Part shown: piece after piece, positions 23,261 to 34,841 of the stretch
How positions within the stretch are numbered: position 1 is the stretch's first letter
Layout of the letters: each line of letters starts with the position of its first letter
Assembly (NCBI GenBank): GCA_028023455.1
Contig: JAQFVV010000055.1
Span: forward strand, 4,372,030 to 4,436,029
Direction: 5' to 3'
DNA: 64,000 nucleotides
Source: Epiperipatus broadwayi
Taxonomy: Eukaryota > Onychophora > Udeonychophora > Euonychophora > Peripatidae
Notes under the pieces: model-generated
What the model was told of the DNA's origin: nothing
Database searches by the model: none
Seen by the model: only the letters and a program-made list of their open reading frames with translations
Position numbers and translations under genes: made by a program

Positions 23261-24457
23261 AAGAGGGATACTTGTATTAATAGGAAGCAAACAGTATATA
23301 CGGTTATGAATGTATGAGAGACTCCTAATATTATGAAAACTAATAATACATTCAGCTAAGCTCAGTGGTCAGTTAGTTATCTTTCACTCTTTACTACAGA
23401 GACATGCATTAAAATAAAAGGAAATTTCAAAACAATAATAAAATAAAATACTAGTTTTTTACTTTACCTTTGATTGCGTAAAGCGCAATCTAAACTATTT
23501 AATAATAAAATAAATAAACTAGGAAGAGGAAAAACTTCACTTATTCCTATGCAACACTTTTAAAACATAGATTCCTCTCCATCAAAATACATTCTATGAG
23601 CAATAAATATTTTACACTTAAAGTAGCATCTTCTAATAGAATCTTTGTCTTCTCTTTAATATCCCATATAGCAAATATTTATCACCAAATAATTATTTAT
23701 TCACATGATCTAATCTACTCTACTCTTGCAGAGTGAAATGGAAAGTATCTTTTTAATGGTACAATAAACAATAATGAATTTCTTATGCCACCACCATAAT
23801 TATAATACAGAAAAATTGATTAATAATTAATCAAATAATAAATAATGATCTCAGAGTTCTTCTTGTTAACTTTGGAAACTATAGTGTTGTATTGTGTTGC
23901 TAAATAAATGAATGGCATCTGAAACATATACTTCTCTTATAAGCTAAAGTATCCTAATATATTATAATAATAATAATAATTACATAAAGAAGTGTTTAAT
24001 CTGCTTAACAATTACATAAAACAAAATATATAAAATTTAGAAAAATCATAGTCTTTTGCCCAAGATGTCACTCGAAATAATAAAAAGAAAGGGTACCTTT
24101 TATAGCTTTCTACTACCCATCAACAATTAAAATAATTAAGTTTAATTATTATACTTTTTATTAATAAGATAAATAAAATAATGTGCAATCTGAAAAATGG
24201 ATTAAGTAATCCCAAGCAAGATTAAATAAATATTCATTTCTCTTAATTACAATCCCAGCTTTGGAATTGAAACATTTTTAGACATTGAGATTTTGGATCT
24301 AGATAAGAATTGATCATCTGATTCACCTAGATTTCTGTTTTAATTAAGAATTCAGGACACAAGAAATCATATATAGAAAAACAAAAACTAGATTTAACTG
24401 AAGTTTAAAGTTTATATCTGTGCTAGAGATGATCTCTAGTTTAGAAAATGATTAATG
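23261..24457. other. AT-rich stretch, no gene recognised
   Basis: No repeat family or protein motif seen. Contains a short TAA-repeat run (about 23962-23980) and scattered A runs. Confidence 0.4.
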
Positions 24458-24472
24458 ATAATCATTATTGTA

Positions 24473-24515
24473 AACAAAGGCAAAACTCTCCATACAGTAG
24501 TGCTACCTTGTGCTA
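24473..24515. mobile_element. 43-bp mini-insertion of hammerhead family A with perfect 15-bp TSD
   Basis: The insert is only the family A terminal block (AACAAAGGCAAAACTCTCC, then ATACAGTAGTGC). It is bordered by identical 15-bp repeats ATAATCATTATTGTA at 24458-24472 and 24516-24530. A duplication this long flanking such a tiny insert indicates that it inserted as a truncated copy and was not left by later deletion. Confidence 0.85.
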
Positions 24516-25095
24516 ATAATCATTATTGTATTTATCCGAGGTGGATGGTGTCAAGAGCTTGACAAAGATAAATAAAAAAGGAACAATTTGTAACTAATAA
24601 CTTTTTTTCCCACCACATTGTCTATGAAAATTTCAATCTACGAACATTCTTTTAGTAAATTAAAGTTCATGAAAATTATCTTCTCTTCATAATTTATGAA
24701 GATGGGTCAAACGCTCAAGTTATATCAATAAGAAAAGACATTTTCAAAATATAATTTCTTTTTTCAAAGTATTTTTTGTGATTTAAATGTAAATTCTTAA
24801 TAAAAGTTATTTGTTATATTTAATTATTTTCAATTGAATGGATGGTTGAAGAGTTGGAGTGTGGAGTAGATTGAAGCCTGTCCATTAAAGTATGAGGTTT
24901 GGCTATCTTAATATAGCACTTATAGCATATATGTGTAGAGATGGTAATCTGGACCAACTGATGATTGCTGGTTTAGCATGAAATACGTGTATTGGTGATT
25001 ATTTATCTTTTCATATGTGTTCAAGTGTATCAGTGTTATGAGATAGTGTGGAGAGTGGTGGGTCATGTGGAAGTCTGTACTCATATACCCTATAT

Positions 25096-25489
25096 CAGGG
25101 GTCCCCACCTTTTTGCACTTAAGAGCACATTCTATAATACCGGCGAGGTGGTGGGCACCATTTATTTTTTCAACTAGGTGGTGGGCACCATTTATTTTTT
25201 CAATGTAAATTTATAATTGGATATTGTTAATAATACACATAATGTACAAAAAAATATTTATTTCAAAAATAAAATTTTAACACATAATTAACGTTTATAT
25301 TTTTATGCTGTAAAAGTATAGTATGCCCTACAATTTGATTACAATATAATACAATAATTTATAAGAAATTTTAAAAATTAAATTTATTTGTATCAGATAA
25401 ATAATTTTTTATCATGTTTGGATAGTGGCGGGCACATAAAATGGTCTGCGGGCGCCATGGTAACCATGGACATAGGGTTGGGGACCCTG
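25096..25489. mobile_element. non-autonomous hAT element 1 (394 bp)
   Basis: Terminal inverted repeats CAGGGGTCCCCACC and GGGTTGGGGACCCTG are typical of hAT elements. A perfect 8-bp duplication CCCTATAT flanks it (25088-25095 and 25490-25497), the length made by hAT transposases. There is no transposase ORF; the interior is AT-rich with a 31-bp direct duplication (GGTGGTGGGCACCATTTATT at about 25148 and 25179). Confidence 0.92.
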
Positions 25490-25886
25490 CCCTATATATT
25501 ACATATATAGATGCAGGTATATAATGAGCCTGTGTGTTTCAGTTATTACACAATAGACATGTCTGCCCATCCTTGTATATGTATTAAATGGATTATGTCC
25601 TGTACATGAGGGGTAAGATTGACCTTAGGTCAACATGTGTGTGACAAGAATCACGGTCTCAGGGTTGCCTTTGAGCATTCCATCATCAGATTTTCAATTG
25701 GATGGATGGTTGAAGTGAGGAGTATATTGAAGCCTGTCCATTAAAGTATGAGGTTTTGCTGGTTTAGCATTAAATACCTATATTGGTGATTATTTTATCT
25801 TTTCAACATGTGTTTAAGTGTATCAGTATTATGAGATAGTGTGAAGAATGGTAGGTCATGTGGAAGTCTGTGCTCATATACCCTAT

Positions 25887-26350
25887 CAGTGGTCTTCAAA
25901 TGCCTGTGGACCAGTAAAAAATAAGGATAAGGTTTCGCGGACTGGCAGAAGTCTATAGATAAATTTTCTTAAAGATGTAAACCGCTTAGCCTTAGATGAA
26001 GTTATATATATATGGAGTTTGTATAATAAAAAAACTTCTTTTTTTTTAAATTTTGAACTTTTTTAGAAAAGTAATAAAAATTTAATTCTATCCCCCCCCC
26101 CAAACATCTGTGATAACTAGAAAAACAAATTAATTTATGTATGATTGATTAGATTTTGTTTTTGTTCTGTTTCTTTTTTTTTAATCAGGTAAAAGTGTGA
26201 TGAAAAAATAAATAAAAATTGTTTATATTTATTAAAAGTTTAAAATCTTATTATTTTCTTATTACAAACTCTTTTGCCAATCTAGCATGGACCAGCAAAA
26301 AACTTCTGCAGCCTGGTGCTGGGCTGCGGCCCGGTGGTTGAAGACCACTG
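25887..26350. mobile_element. non-autonomous hAT element 2 (464 bp)
   Basis: Ends are CAGTGGTCTTCAAA and TTGAAGACCACTG, again hAT-like but a different family from element 1. CCCTAT is present on both sides (six bases; the full eight CCCTATAT only on the right, so two bases were probably lost on the left). Interior: AT-rich, then a GC-rich right end (CTGGGCTGCGGCCCGG). No ORF. Confidence 0.85.
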
Positions 26351-26410
26351 CCCTATATATTACATATATAGATGCAGGTATATAATAAGCCTGTGTGTTT
26401 CAGTTATATT

Positions 26411-27532
26411 TAATAATAAAAATATTTACCATACATATGTGTAGTTTTTAGTATAGTTGTTTATCTGATATTCGTATTTTTACTTTTAAATCTAAATCTT
26501 TCTATTTAAAATTTTATCATGCCCCCCCCCCCCAATTTCCACCAGGGCACCTTTATGTAGAAGGTCAGTCCACAATGAGGCAAGGAAATAGTATCACTTA
26601 ATTAAAAAAACAAAACGCATAAGATTACAGCTTTTAAATCAAATTTATTATTATTAGGTGCCAGTAAGTTGACTTCTAACCATTATATGAAAAGCAAAAA
26701 AACATTTTGAAGATATTTTTCCGACTGCTCAAATACACATTCAATGTTTTGAAGATCATTTATTTCACTGCTGGATAATTTATTTTATCATTAACAAACC
26801 ACCTTTCCACTCACTGTACTATCTTTTTTCAATGATTAGGTCATCTCATGATATAACTGAATGATGACGATGAAATCCACTAATCTCACTGCTGATCATT
26901 CTCTCAATCTTTCGTCAATTTTCCAAACACACTTTTTTTAATAAATTAGGTAATCCCATGATATCAATGAGTAATAAATTAGGTAATCACATGATATGAA
27001 TGAGTAATGGTGATAGAGTTCCCTCCATCGCACACTCACTGCTGATTATTTTCTTACTTTTTCACAAATAACTTTTCCAAACATTATCCCCCCCCCCAAT
27101 TAATTTAGATCATTTCATAATATGGTCAAAGTAGGACAAATTGATAAACTAGCCACTTTCCTTCAAGTGAGATTTCAACCCTGATCAACATCCATTCGTC
27201 TATATATATATATATTTCATGCTAATTTAGTGAACGGTCTACCATATTTATTGATCTACATAATACTTAGCATGAAAAATTAATCCATATAAAATATTAG
27301 CAATTATTCTTGAATTTGCAGTTACAAGATTATATTAATAAATAGAGGGATTTGAATTTAGGATTTTCAGTCTGACTACATAAATCACTGTCCTGCATTG
27401 CAGTACTGTGATAGGGTAACAAACTCTGGAGTGGATTAAACCCAGCCATGTCATTACCAGGATTTGAACCTCTTATAAACTCTTAAGTAAAAAGGCCAGT
27501 TGATTACCCTTTTTTAAAAAAGAAAATAATAT
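26411..27532. other. AT-rich stretch with C runs and a small tandem duplication, no gene
   Basis: Contains C runs at 26522 and about 27089, and a ~43-bp imperfect duplication with TAAATTAGGTAATC and CATGATAT near 26941-27008. No protein motif. Confidence 0.4.
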
Positions 27533-27540
27533 ATTTTTTA

Positions 27541-27662
27541 CAGAGGCAAAACTATCCATACAGTAGCACCACTCAGTGCAAACCAGAGTAATCAAAGGAT
27601 GGAGAGTTTTGCCTCTGCGAAAAACAGATTGTGTAAGCCTAAAGAATGGTGATCACATGATC
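27541..27662 (+). mobile_element. hammerhead family A insertion lacking the ribozyme
   Basis: A fold-back with CAGAGGCAAAACTATCC at left and GGAGAGTTTTGCCTCTG at 27602-27618, followed by the family tail GTGATCACATGATC. ATTTTTTA (8 bp) borders both sides (27533-27540 and 27663-27670). The hammerhead part is missing, so the two inverted body ends are only ~40 bp apart. Confidence 0.7.
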
Positions 27663-27840
27663 ATTTTTTAATGGAAAAAAATATTTATCAAAGCAATATC
27701 AACTATTTAACAAAAAAATGCACTGACAATAAATAATGTGTAAATGGAAACATAAGTCCAAAATAAACATCCACATTTATTCATGAATTTACAACCACAA
27801 GTGTATATTACTGATGACCAATCCAATCACATTATGTACT

Positions 27841-28615
27841 CTCCTTTTTTCTTTTTAAAAAACTTTATTTTTTATTATCAACTATACATACATGTTCACA
27901 TCTTTAACATTCAATGTTTCAACTTCTTTCTATAATCATTTTCAAGGATTCTTAAACCTTCCTTATGTATGTATCACATCCTTCTTTCTTCAATTACATA
28001 TTTCAGTTCATAATTGATAAGAAGAAATAAAGTTTTTAAAAAGAAAAGGAGAGAATATACAGTGATTGGATTCACTGAAAAGAACATTATAGTTTATAAG
28101 AAATATATTTTAAATAAAAAAGGTTTCCTATTGTGGTTGTTAAAAAGATTTGTTAACAGCAGTGATAATAAGTTAGATATATTTTTCTGGAAATAGTAAA
28201 CTTGAATATACAATTTTATGAGGATAAGAAGAATAATGACATTACGTGAACGGCTATAAAGCGAAGGATTGAAGAAAGTGATACATACATATGGAAGGTT
28301 TAAGAATTCTTGGAAATAACTACAGAAAAAAAGTGGTAGAAATGTTGAATGTTAAAGATGTAAACATGTATATATGGTTGATAAGAAGAAATAAAGTTTT
28401 TAAAAAGAAAGAGATTATATAAGGTGATTGGATTCAATGATATATATATGGTCGATAAGAAGAAGTTTTCAAAAAGAAAAGGAGAGTACATAAGTTGATT
28501 GGATTCAATGAAAAGAACATTATAGTTTATAAGACATATATTTTTAAAGAAAAAAGATTTTTTATTGCAGTTGTTAAAAAAGTTTGTTAACAGTGACGAT
28601 AATAAATTAAATATA
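27841..28615. repeat. fold-back plus tandem repeat cluster
   Basis: The segment 27841-28000 is the diverged complement of 28262-28412 (shared: ATACATACATATGGAAGG, GAATGTTAAAGATGT). Inside and after, a unit with GATAAGAAGAAATAAAGTTT, GGAGAG, TGATTGGATTCA and GAACATTATAGTTTATAAG recurs at 28014-28190, 28379-28440 and 28453-28610. Open frames here are repeat by-products. Family unknown. Confidence 0.6.
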
Positions 28616-31560
28616 TATTTTTAATTTCTGTAATGTATTACGTATTGTAATGGGTAGCTTACAATGCACACATTCTTAAAAAGATCAAGCATATTTATTG
28701 AACCCAATCCATTTGGAATTTATATTAATAATGGGAAGATTATTTGTTTATTATTTATTACATATATACATATAATGCACAATAGATTATTTTATTATAA
28801 AATAAAATACGATCAATATTTTACAAAGTAATATTGTATATATAAACTATTTGATTAAATAAACTGTAATATATATATATATTTTAATTTAAAATTGAAT
28901 ATTAATTATATAATCAAATGATTTAAGGATAGCCTGAAGTTAATTGGGTGGGCACATGTGTGAAAATAAAACTGATTTTATTATTTTATTTTATTTTTAT
29001 TTGTAATAAATGAAATGTATTTAAACAATACATATAAAAATCTAAATGAATTTAAACAATAGGCAGTTAAAAATCTTAGCGTTCCTGGAAATCTATGCGC
29101 GTGAAATGTATAAAAACAAAAAACAGTTTACAAATCGTTCTTCTTATTTTTATAGCACCAGTAACAAAAGACAGCAATTAAAACTAAAATTTAGAATGCT
29201 AAAATGGAGTTTTACTTTTTCTTTTAGTTAAATTATAAACATTTTAAAAGTCAAATGCTGTAACTAAAAGTTTACCAAATTCAGAGGAAAGAAAATGAAA
29301 TAAGAATAATTGATAAATTCTTAAATAATTAAATCGTGTTTTAAAAGTTGTTGGAGTAAATTTGAATATTTTAAATCTTTTCAAAAAGAATAACGAGAAT
29401 TAAGTCTGCTGAAAATTGGAAAAGAAAAAAAATGAAATAATTTTCTTAATATATATTTAAAGCGCTTCAATACTATTCAATACAAATATATGATTATAAA
29501 TAATTATTAAATTGTACTTTAATATGAAAATGGGCTAGAGCAAAACATGCTATTGTGTGTCATGGTATTTCCTACCAGCTGCATTAAACCTCTATATATC
29601 TATATATATTTTTCTACTTTATTGTAAACACATATATATTTTTCTACTTCATTGTAAACACACAAGAAGATGCCTGCAGTCCAAAGTAAACAAGGATTGG
29701 AATACTTTATGGTGAATCAAATGAGGATCAAGGTGTTTACCATTAAACACAACTACAGGAGACACCATTGTACCTATCTATCCTTGCTAAGGAAAATGAT
29801 TTACTAAGTGAAACTGCTTTGAAGAACAACTTGCCTAACTATCAACTACTACTACTTCTATTATGATGATTTTTATGAACTTTGTTCCAATTACAATTTT
29901 TAATCAAAGAATCAATATTGTAAATTTTTATTTATTTATTTATTTATTTATTTTTAAGTCTTGTTATCTGTTGTATTTTCACACTCTGATGCTGAAGCCT
30001 CATTTTTCAGAATTAGCAAAGAAGAAAAGGGGGGATTATTCATTTTGATATTTTTATATTTTCATTGTAAATAAAATTTAGGTTAACCCACCTGCTTCAC
30101 ATCAGGTTATCCACATAAATATTGAGGTAAGATTCTCTAAATTTATTTTCATAGGTTAAATTACAACACTTATACAGAATACATATTATATGTTTTATTT
30201 TGTGATTAACCTTGTACATATATTTTCCAGTATGTTTGACTAATCAACTAGTATCTGTCTCTATCATATATATAAATTGGGGAAACTTGTTAAATAGGTT
30301 GTTAACATCTGAAAATATATAATTTAGCTAGCCAGCATCTCAATTATATTAAATAACTAAAGTTTATTTTTCTATATAATTATGATTTGTAGAGAATGAG
30401 TGACATAGGTGGATTTCTACCATGGGGTATAAGGGTTGGATTATAATAATCATTAATTAGTAAAATGGTAGAGGTTCACATGTGACACATGTACATATGA
30501 TTATTATTATTTTTTATATTTTTTATCATTACTATTGTTGTTATACTTGATATTTATTATTGTTAATAAATGTTTGAGAGTTTGTATTATTCCAGTCTCT
30601 GGTTTATTGAATTGTCCTGACATTCCACAGTCTATAAACAATTAGGCATGCATACACATCTATTTTTCTTATCATATAAAAGCTTGAAAATAAAACAAAT
30701 ATAATAAATGCTAGTTGTAACCTATATATAGGTGCAGGTGTTGCTGTGTGTATCTGTTCATACCTGCTAAAGGAGTTAAAAGCAATATTCTCTCTGGGCT
30801 TGAATATTAGGGCATAATGGAATTAAAAAGGGGGAAAGTGGATGAACTAACCTAAATTGCATTTAATATTATTAAATAGGGATAGAGTTAGTCAATTAAA
30901 GGGTATGCAATCATTGGTTAAGCATTTCATCAGGTTCTCATTAGCACTCTATCAGATGACCCACAATCTGAACATAGTTGGACGCAACTTTTTCCCTTCT
31001 AAGCCTGGTAGGTCTCTGCCGATTGTTTCATTAGGGGTAATAAATTAGAGCATATTAGCTTATCCCCGCACCATATTGCTACATCTGCATAGTAGTACAG
31101 TCTGCAAGTTAGTTGACTATCCATTACATCTGGTGCACCATCATTGGGCTTGGTTAGTTTATGACTGTTGATGAAGACTACTGCCCATTATACTGGTGTT
31201 AGCAATGTTTGGAATTAGTTGTAATCATTCCGTCCATTATATCTAGCGTCATCAACCCTTGAGGCTAGTGATAATCGTTTCGTCCATTATAGTACGGACA
31301 AACATTATCAGATTTTAAAGCTATTTGATAACATTTATAATTATGTAAGTTGCAATATTTGTCAATTCAGTAATTCTATTCAAACCTGAAGTGAAATCTT
31401 ATTGTGAACTCTTCTTGATGTCTTCTGCCCATCAGATATTTTAGCAGTTCATCATGTTCAGCAGTTCCCATTACTACTTGTACTAAAATTATCATAGCAT
31501 ATGTAGTCATCAGTTTTATGACATTGACTATATAGTAAACATTATCACTTCTGATTGTGA
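28616..31560. other. AT-rich stretch, no gene recognised
   Basis: Contains a TTTA microsatellite near 29928-29955, and at 31095-31310 a diverged repeat with the words CCATTATA, CATCAACC and GTCCATTATA. No protein family seen. Confidence 0.4.
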
Positions 31561-31564
31561 ATTA

Positions 31565-31668
31565 GTGCAGTAAAAGAGGGTTGGACTGTGGGATGTAAAG
31601 TCCTCGAATCAATTCCAATTCTGGTGCTCCTGACATTGAAGTTTCATATGTCATGCAATAAAGTCATT
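31565..31668 (+). mobile_element. tRNA-derived SINE (second family)
   Basis: A tRNA-like head with AGTGCAGTAAAAGAGGGTTG and a B-box-like TCGAATCAATTCC (about 31604-31616), followed by a body ending ATGCAATAAAGTCATTAA. The AATAAAG 3' end resembles that of the SINE at 18.2 kb. Decayed. Confidence 0.55.
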
Positions 31669-32059
31669 AATTATTTACTTCCTTCTTTTTTGAGATGTAT
31701 AACAAACGTAGAACAAATTCACCTTGAGACTATTTTTCTTTAGTTTGTCATGAACCATAGAGAAACTTTTAGAGTAATAAATACCTTTTTTATTAATAGT
31801 TTGGTTAATACTCTTTATTATTGGTTGTCATAATAAACAATGAACCGATAACTTTTATTTCCATGTTACTCAATCCAACTGGACACTTTGAATTAAGCTG
31901 AGGTGAGTTGAATTAGGCGCTCATTTTGTAAGTTTATTACAGCTACAGAAAGGTGTTTGCTGTTAACTGAAAGAAGACACTTTGATTCATCTTTGAAGTC
32001 TTAATAGAACCAGCAAATTTCTAATGTCCATTTTATATATTCTTGTTGTTGCAGATATT

Positions 32060-32460
32060 ATTATTATGTGATTCATATAGTATAGGATCTTGTAGTGGGC
32101 TGCTCACCAACATGCATTAGCCATCATGGTGAGTTTATTGGCTGTTTCCCTTCGAGTTTAAAATCAAGAAATATATGGTCATTCTTCTCAGTTTTCCTGA
32201 TAGCTCTTACCTATCATATTAGTTGTTTTCTTGAAAGCAGAATGGATATAAGTGAGAATGATTTTTTTTTCTAATAGATATTTATAATCATGACAGACAA
32301 AATGAATTCATTGCCTTTATTTCCAAGAGGCTGTAAAGTCACCAGCTAAGATGGCGGTTGATGGCCAAAGGCAGAGGGTGCTAAAAATCAGATTGCAGAA
32401 ACAGCTGCCATTTGTTGAAGCCCTTTCATTAGGCACTTACAGCTGCAGCTTGTTATTTAT
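32060..32460 (+). mobile_element. RTE-type LINE, 5' end only (3'-truncated)
   Basis: Aligns with the 5' untranslated region and first codons of the RTE family (TGTAGTGGGCTGCTCACC, CATGACAGACAAAATGAA, GAGGCTGTAAAGTCACCAG), up to the start of the endonuclease (GGCACTTACAGCTGCAGC). It then changes abruptly to unrelated sequence. It shows the uninterrupted form of the site used by the family A insertion at 10.2 kb. Confidence 0.75.
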
Positions 32461-32518
32461 TACATTATATAAATTTTCACCTGTGGAATTCTCAATTGCC
32501 AAAAATCCTAAAAAATGC

Positions 32519-33580
32519 TCATCTATAATTGCAGAAAACATCGAATGATAACTATCATTTGTTCAGTACAACTTCTACCTGGAGTACCATCTAATATAAT
32601 AGAAAAATATTTAGCCAATCTAACCGATGACAAAATTTTATCTGTGATAGCATTACTCAGAATTGAATATATGTCTTTGCTCAAATAATTGCTCTTATAT
32701 TTGGATTTTAGTGTTCTATTTATGCCAGTCTCCATAACTGAATCAAATTTAGTGAACAATTAAATTAATTTCAAAAAGTTACCTTTATTTTTTTTTCATA
32801 TAGTTCATTTGAAGTATCATGTACAGATTAACATTGTGAAGTAAGATATTTTATTCTTTCAATTATTCTTACACATACATTTGACAAACATTTTTTTATT
32901 CCCCAGTTTTTGATTTTCTGCATCAATGGTCTTATTGTCTGCCAGTCACGTTTTTAAATTTTACCACATTTTCATACATATGGTGTGAACAAGACCTTTT
33001 TCATGTCTGTCAAGTGTATGAGATAAATTTCTCCATTGATTATAACCATATGATACAAAGTTTGATGCAGAGTCTTACAAGAAAAGCAGAAACCGCTATT
33101 TTTGAATGTGAATAAATTAGCCATGACCTATGTACTAATTCACCATTTTTTTATAATACACCTTACTAAACTTTAGAATATGTCATCTTTTTGAATATGT
33201 CCACATTCAATTAAAGTAAGTTGAAGTTTATCAGTAATTTTAGGTCAATTTGCAGGATCTTCCAATTCATCAATTGAAAAGTTTTGTTGTTCTTCAATGA
33301 AATATTTATTTGGCTGTTCATCATTGACTTTTTCATTTGGCTGTTCTTCATCAGAATTTTCATTGGGCTATACAACATTAAAAACTTGAGTTGAATGATC
33401 CTTTTCCAAAACCTTATCTTCAGCAATGATGAACCTTATCCATGTATGATCCTCTTCATTTGAAGGTTTAGATTTTTTTTATAAAGTCATAAAGTGCTCC
33501 AGATTGTTTTTATAATAATTTTTCTTTTGCAGTCTTTCTTTTTCTATTTTGAAAACCAGACATTTTTTTATTCCCCTCCA
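32519..33580 (-). pseudogene. ZMYM/TTF-finger hAT-transposase-like gene, decayed
   Basis: The minus strand reads in broken frames. An acidic N-terminal region (33211-33426) comes first. A TTF-type zinc-finger-like part with W.NLSHTLDRHEKG.VH (about 32985-33065) follows, then NKTIDAENQ. Last is the start of the transposase-like core, with YLSKDI and the motif KYFSIILDGTP followed by CTEQM (32523-32759). These are hallmarks of the ZMYM1-like/DUF4371 proteins derived from hAT transposases. Several stops and frameshifts are present and the C-terminal catalytic part is absent. It sits between an RTE 5' fragment and a family A insertion. Confidence 0.75.
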
Positions 33581-33600
33581 TATTATTATATCTAAGGAAG

Positions 33601-33980
33601 AAACCACTAAACATCACATGACCACCATTTCTTATGCTTGCTCATAACTCTTACTAAAACTGGCAAAACTCTCCATACAGTAGTGCCACTCAGTGCAAGC
33701 CAGAGTAATCAATGGATGCCAGAAGGCTCATGCATAAAATCCCTATCTAGTGCCTACTCATCCAATATTCCCAGACTAGTTTCTAGCTTGCAGCTTTCAT
33801 CAGTGAGGAGCCTTGAATCTGAAAGCACTGCACATGGGGCCACAAGCTAGAAACTAGTCTAGGGATATTGGATGAGTAGGCACTAGATAGGGATTTTATG
33901 CACAAGCCTTCTGGCATCCATTGATTACTCTGGTTTGCACTGAATAGCACTACTGTATGGAGAGTTTTGCCTGTTTTAAT
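33601..33980 (-). mobile_element. hammerhead family A fold-back insertion with 8-bp TSD
   Basis: Order on +: reversed tail (CCACTAAACATCACATGACC), reversed body (CAAAACTCTCCATACAGTAG), minus-strand hammerhead, then a + partial hammerhead starting at GCCACAAGCTAGAAACTAG (lacking CUGAUGA) and the + body ending GAGTTTTGCCTGTTTT. TAAGGAAG flanks it at 33593-33600 and 33981-33988. So the insertion is two copies of the same unit joined head to head, and the + copy is cut inside the ribozyme. Confidence 0.85.
33769..33809 (-). ncRNA. hammerhead ribozyme motif, family A
   Basis: CUGAUGA at 33797-33803 (minus strand), helix II AGC/GCU with loop UGCAA (the pair next to the core is A-A), GAAA, CUAGUC. 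Helix I is shorter than in the 52.2-kb copy because of an AA in place of GA. Core bases are intact. Confidence 0.75.
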
Positions 33981-34375
33981 ATAAGGAAGACAAGATACAG
34001 GTTGTATTTAATATTCAGCTATGTTATTAAAAATTCATTAGGATAATATTTTTATTCTTATAGTACATGCTAATTTAGTACTTCTTTAACTTTAAGAAGG
34101 AATTCATACATCGTAAAGATTAGAGGGTGCAGCACCCAATATTTGCTCAATTCACAGATTACAAAAATCAATAATAAATTATGTGAAAGAAACCAATACA
34201 CTACAAAGAACCATATTGTCTCAACTACTGAACTTATTTTTACATGCACATAAATGTTCATATATTGTAGTGTAATGATATAAATTGTAAATGATAAAAT
34301 GATGAAGAGTATAACCGACAGCAATTTAACTGTCAAAACGTTTGCTTAATTTGTACTATGTGGATAATCGCTATA

Positions 34376-34841
34376 AAACAGGCAAAACTCTTCATACAGT
34401 AGTGCCACTCAGTACCAACCAGAGTAATCAATGGATGCCAGAAGCTTGTGCATAAAATTCCTATTTAGTGCCTACTCATCCAATATCCCCAGACCAGTTT
34501 CTGGCTTATGGCCTTCGTCAGTGAGGAGCTTTGGATCTGAGAGCACTGCACCTAGATCTTAGAATCTAATGCAACCCTCCTGCAGCCACCTTTTATTTCT
34601 ACTTAACTACAAAACTATGACAATAAAATTGAAAACACAAAAATATTTTCAATCTAAGCTCAATAGCCTATATAGTTATATGGGTCTGAACCCAGTTCAG
34701 TACCCATACATTTTGGTGTCTATGCACAAGCCTTCTGGCATCCATTCATTACTCTTGTTGGCACTGAGTGGCACTACTGTATGGAGAGTTCTGCCTGTTT
34801 TAATAACAGTAATGTGCTAGCATAAGAAATAATGATCATGT
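34376..34841 (-). mobile_element. hammerhead family A insertion with 13-bp TSD
   Basis: Flanked by GATAATCGCTATA (34363-34375) and GATAATCGTTATA (34842-34854), one mismatch in 13. It contains reversed body, minus hammerhead, minus upstream block (AATGTATGGGTACTGAACTG when read on the minus strand), then + body (CACTACTGTATGGAGAG) and a shortened + tail ending GATCATGT. Confidence 0.85.
34486..34527 (-). ncRNA. hammerhead ribozyme motif, family A
   Basis: Minus strand: CUGACGA (the variable seventh position is C, which is allowed), helix II GGC/GCC with loop CAUAA, GAAA, CUGGUC. Helix I UCCUCA/UGGGGA. Core bases are canonical; the U15.3-G16.3 change makes helix III slightly weaker. Confidence 0.8.

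Larger units (their letters stand above)
24830..26410. repeat. two tandem copies of a ~470-bp dispersed repeat, each carrying a hAT-like element
   Basis: Shared blocks: GGATGGATGGTTGAAG, AAGCCTGTCCATTAAAGTAT, GTCATGTGGAAGTCTGT, CTCATATACCCTAT, ATAGATGCAGGTATATAAT and AGCCTGTGTGTTTCAGTT. Further copies lie at 35.6-36.0 kb and 56.09-56.24 kb. The segment before CTCATATA corresponds to GAGTTCAAATCGC in the 35.98-kb copy, a tRNA B-box-like sequence, so the unit may be a composite SINE. Each copy is split by a different hAT-like element at the same site. Confidence 0.8.

Noticed and set aside
31255-31325. Hammerhead on the minus strand (TGGACGAAACG with CTGATA)
   Set aside because: Stem GUCC/GGAC and GAAAC exist, but CUGAUGA is replaced by CUGAUAA with extra bases before the stem and no helix I; the core does not assemble.
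33601-33980. Ordinary MITE or foldback DNA transposon
   Set aside because: Target duplications vary from 8 to 17 bp among copies and partial copies keep duplications, which a cut-and-paste transposase would not give.
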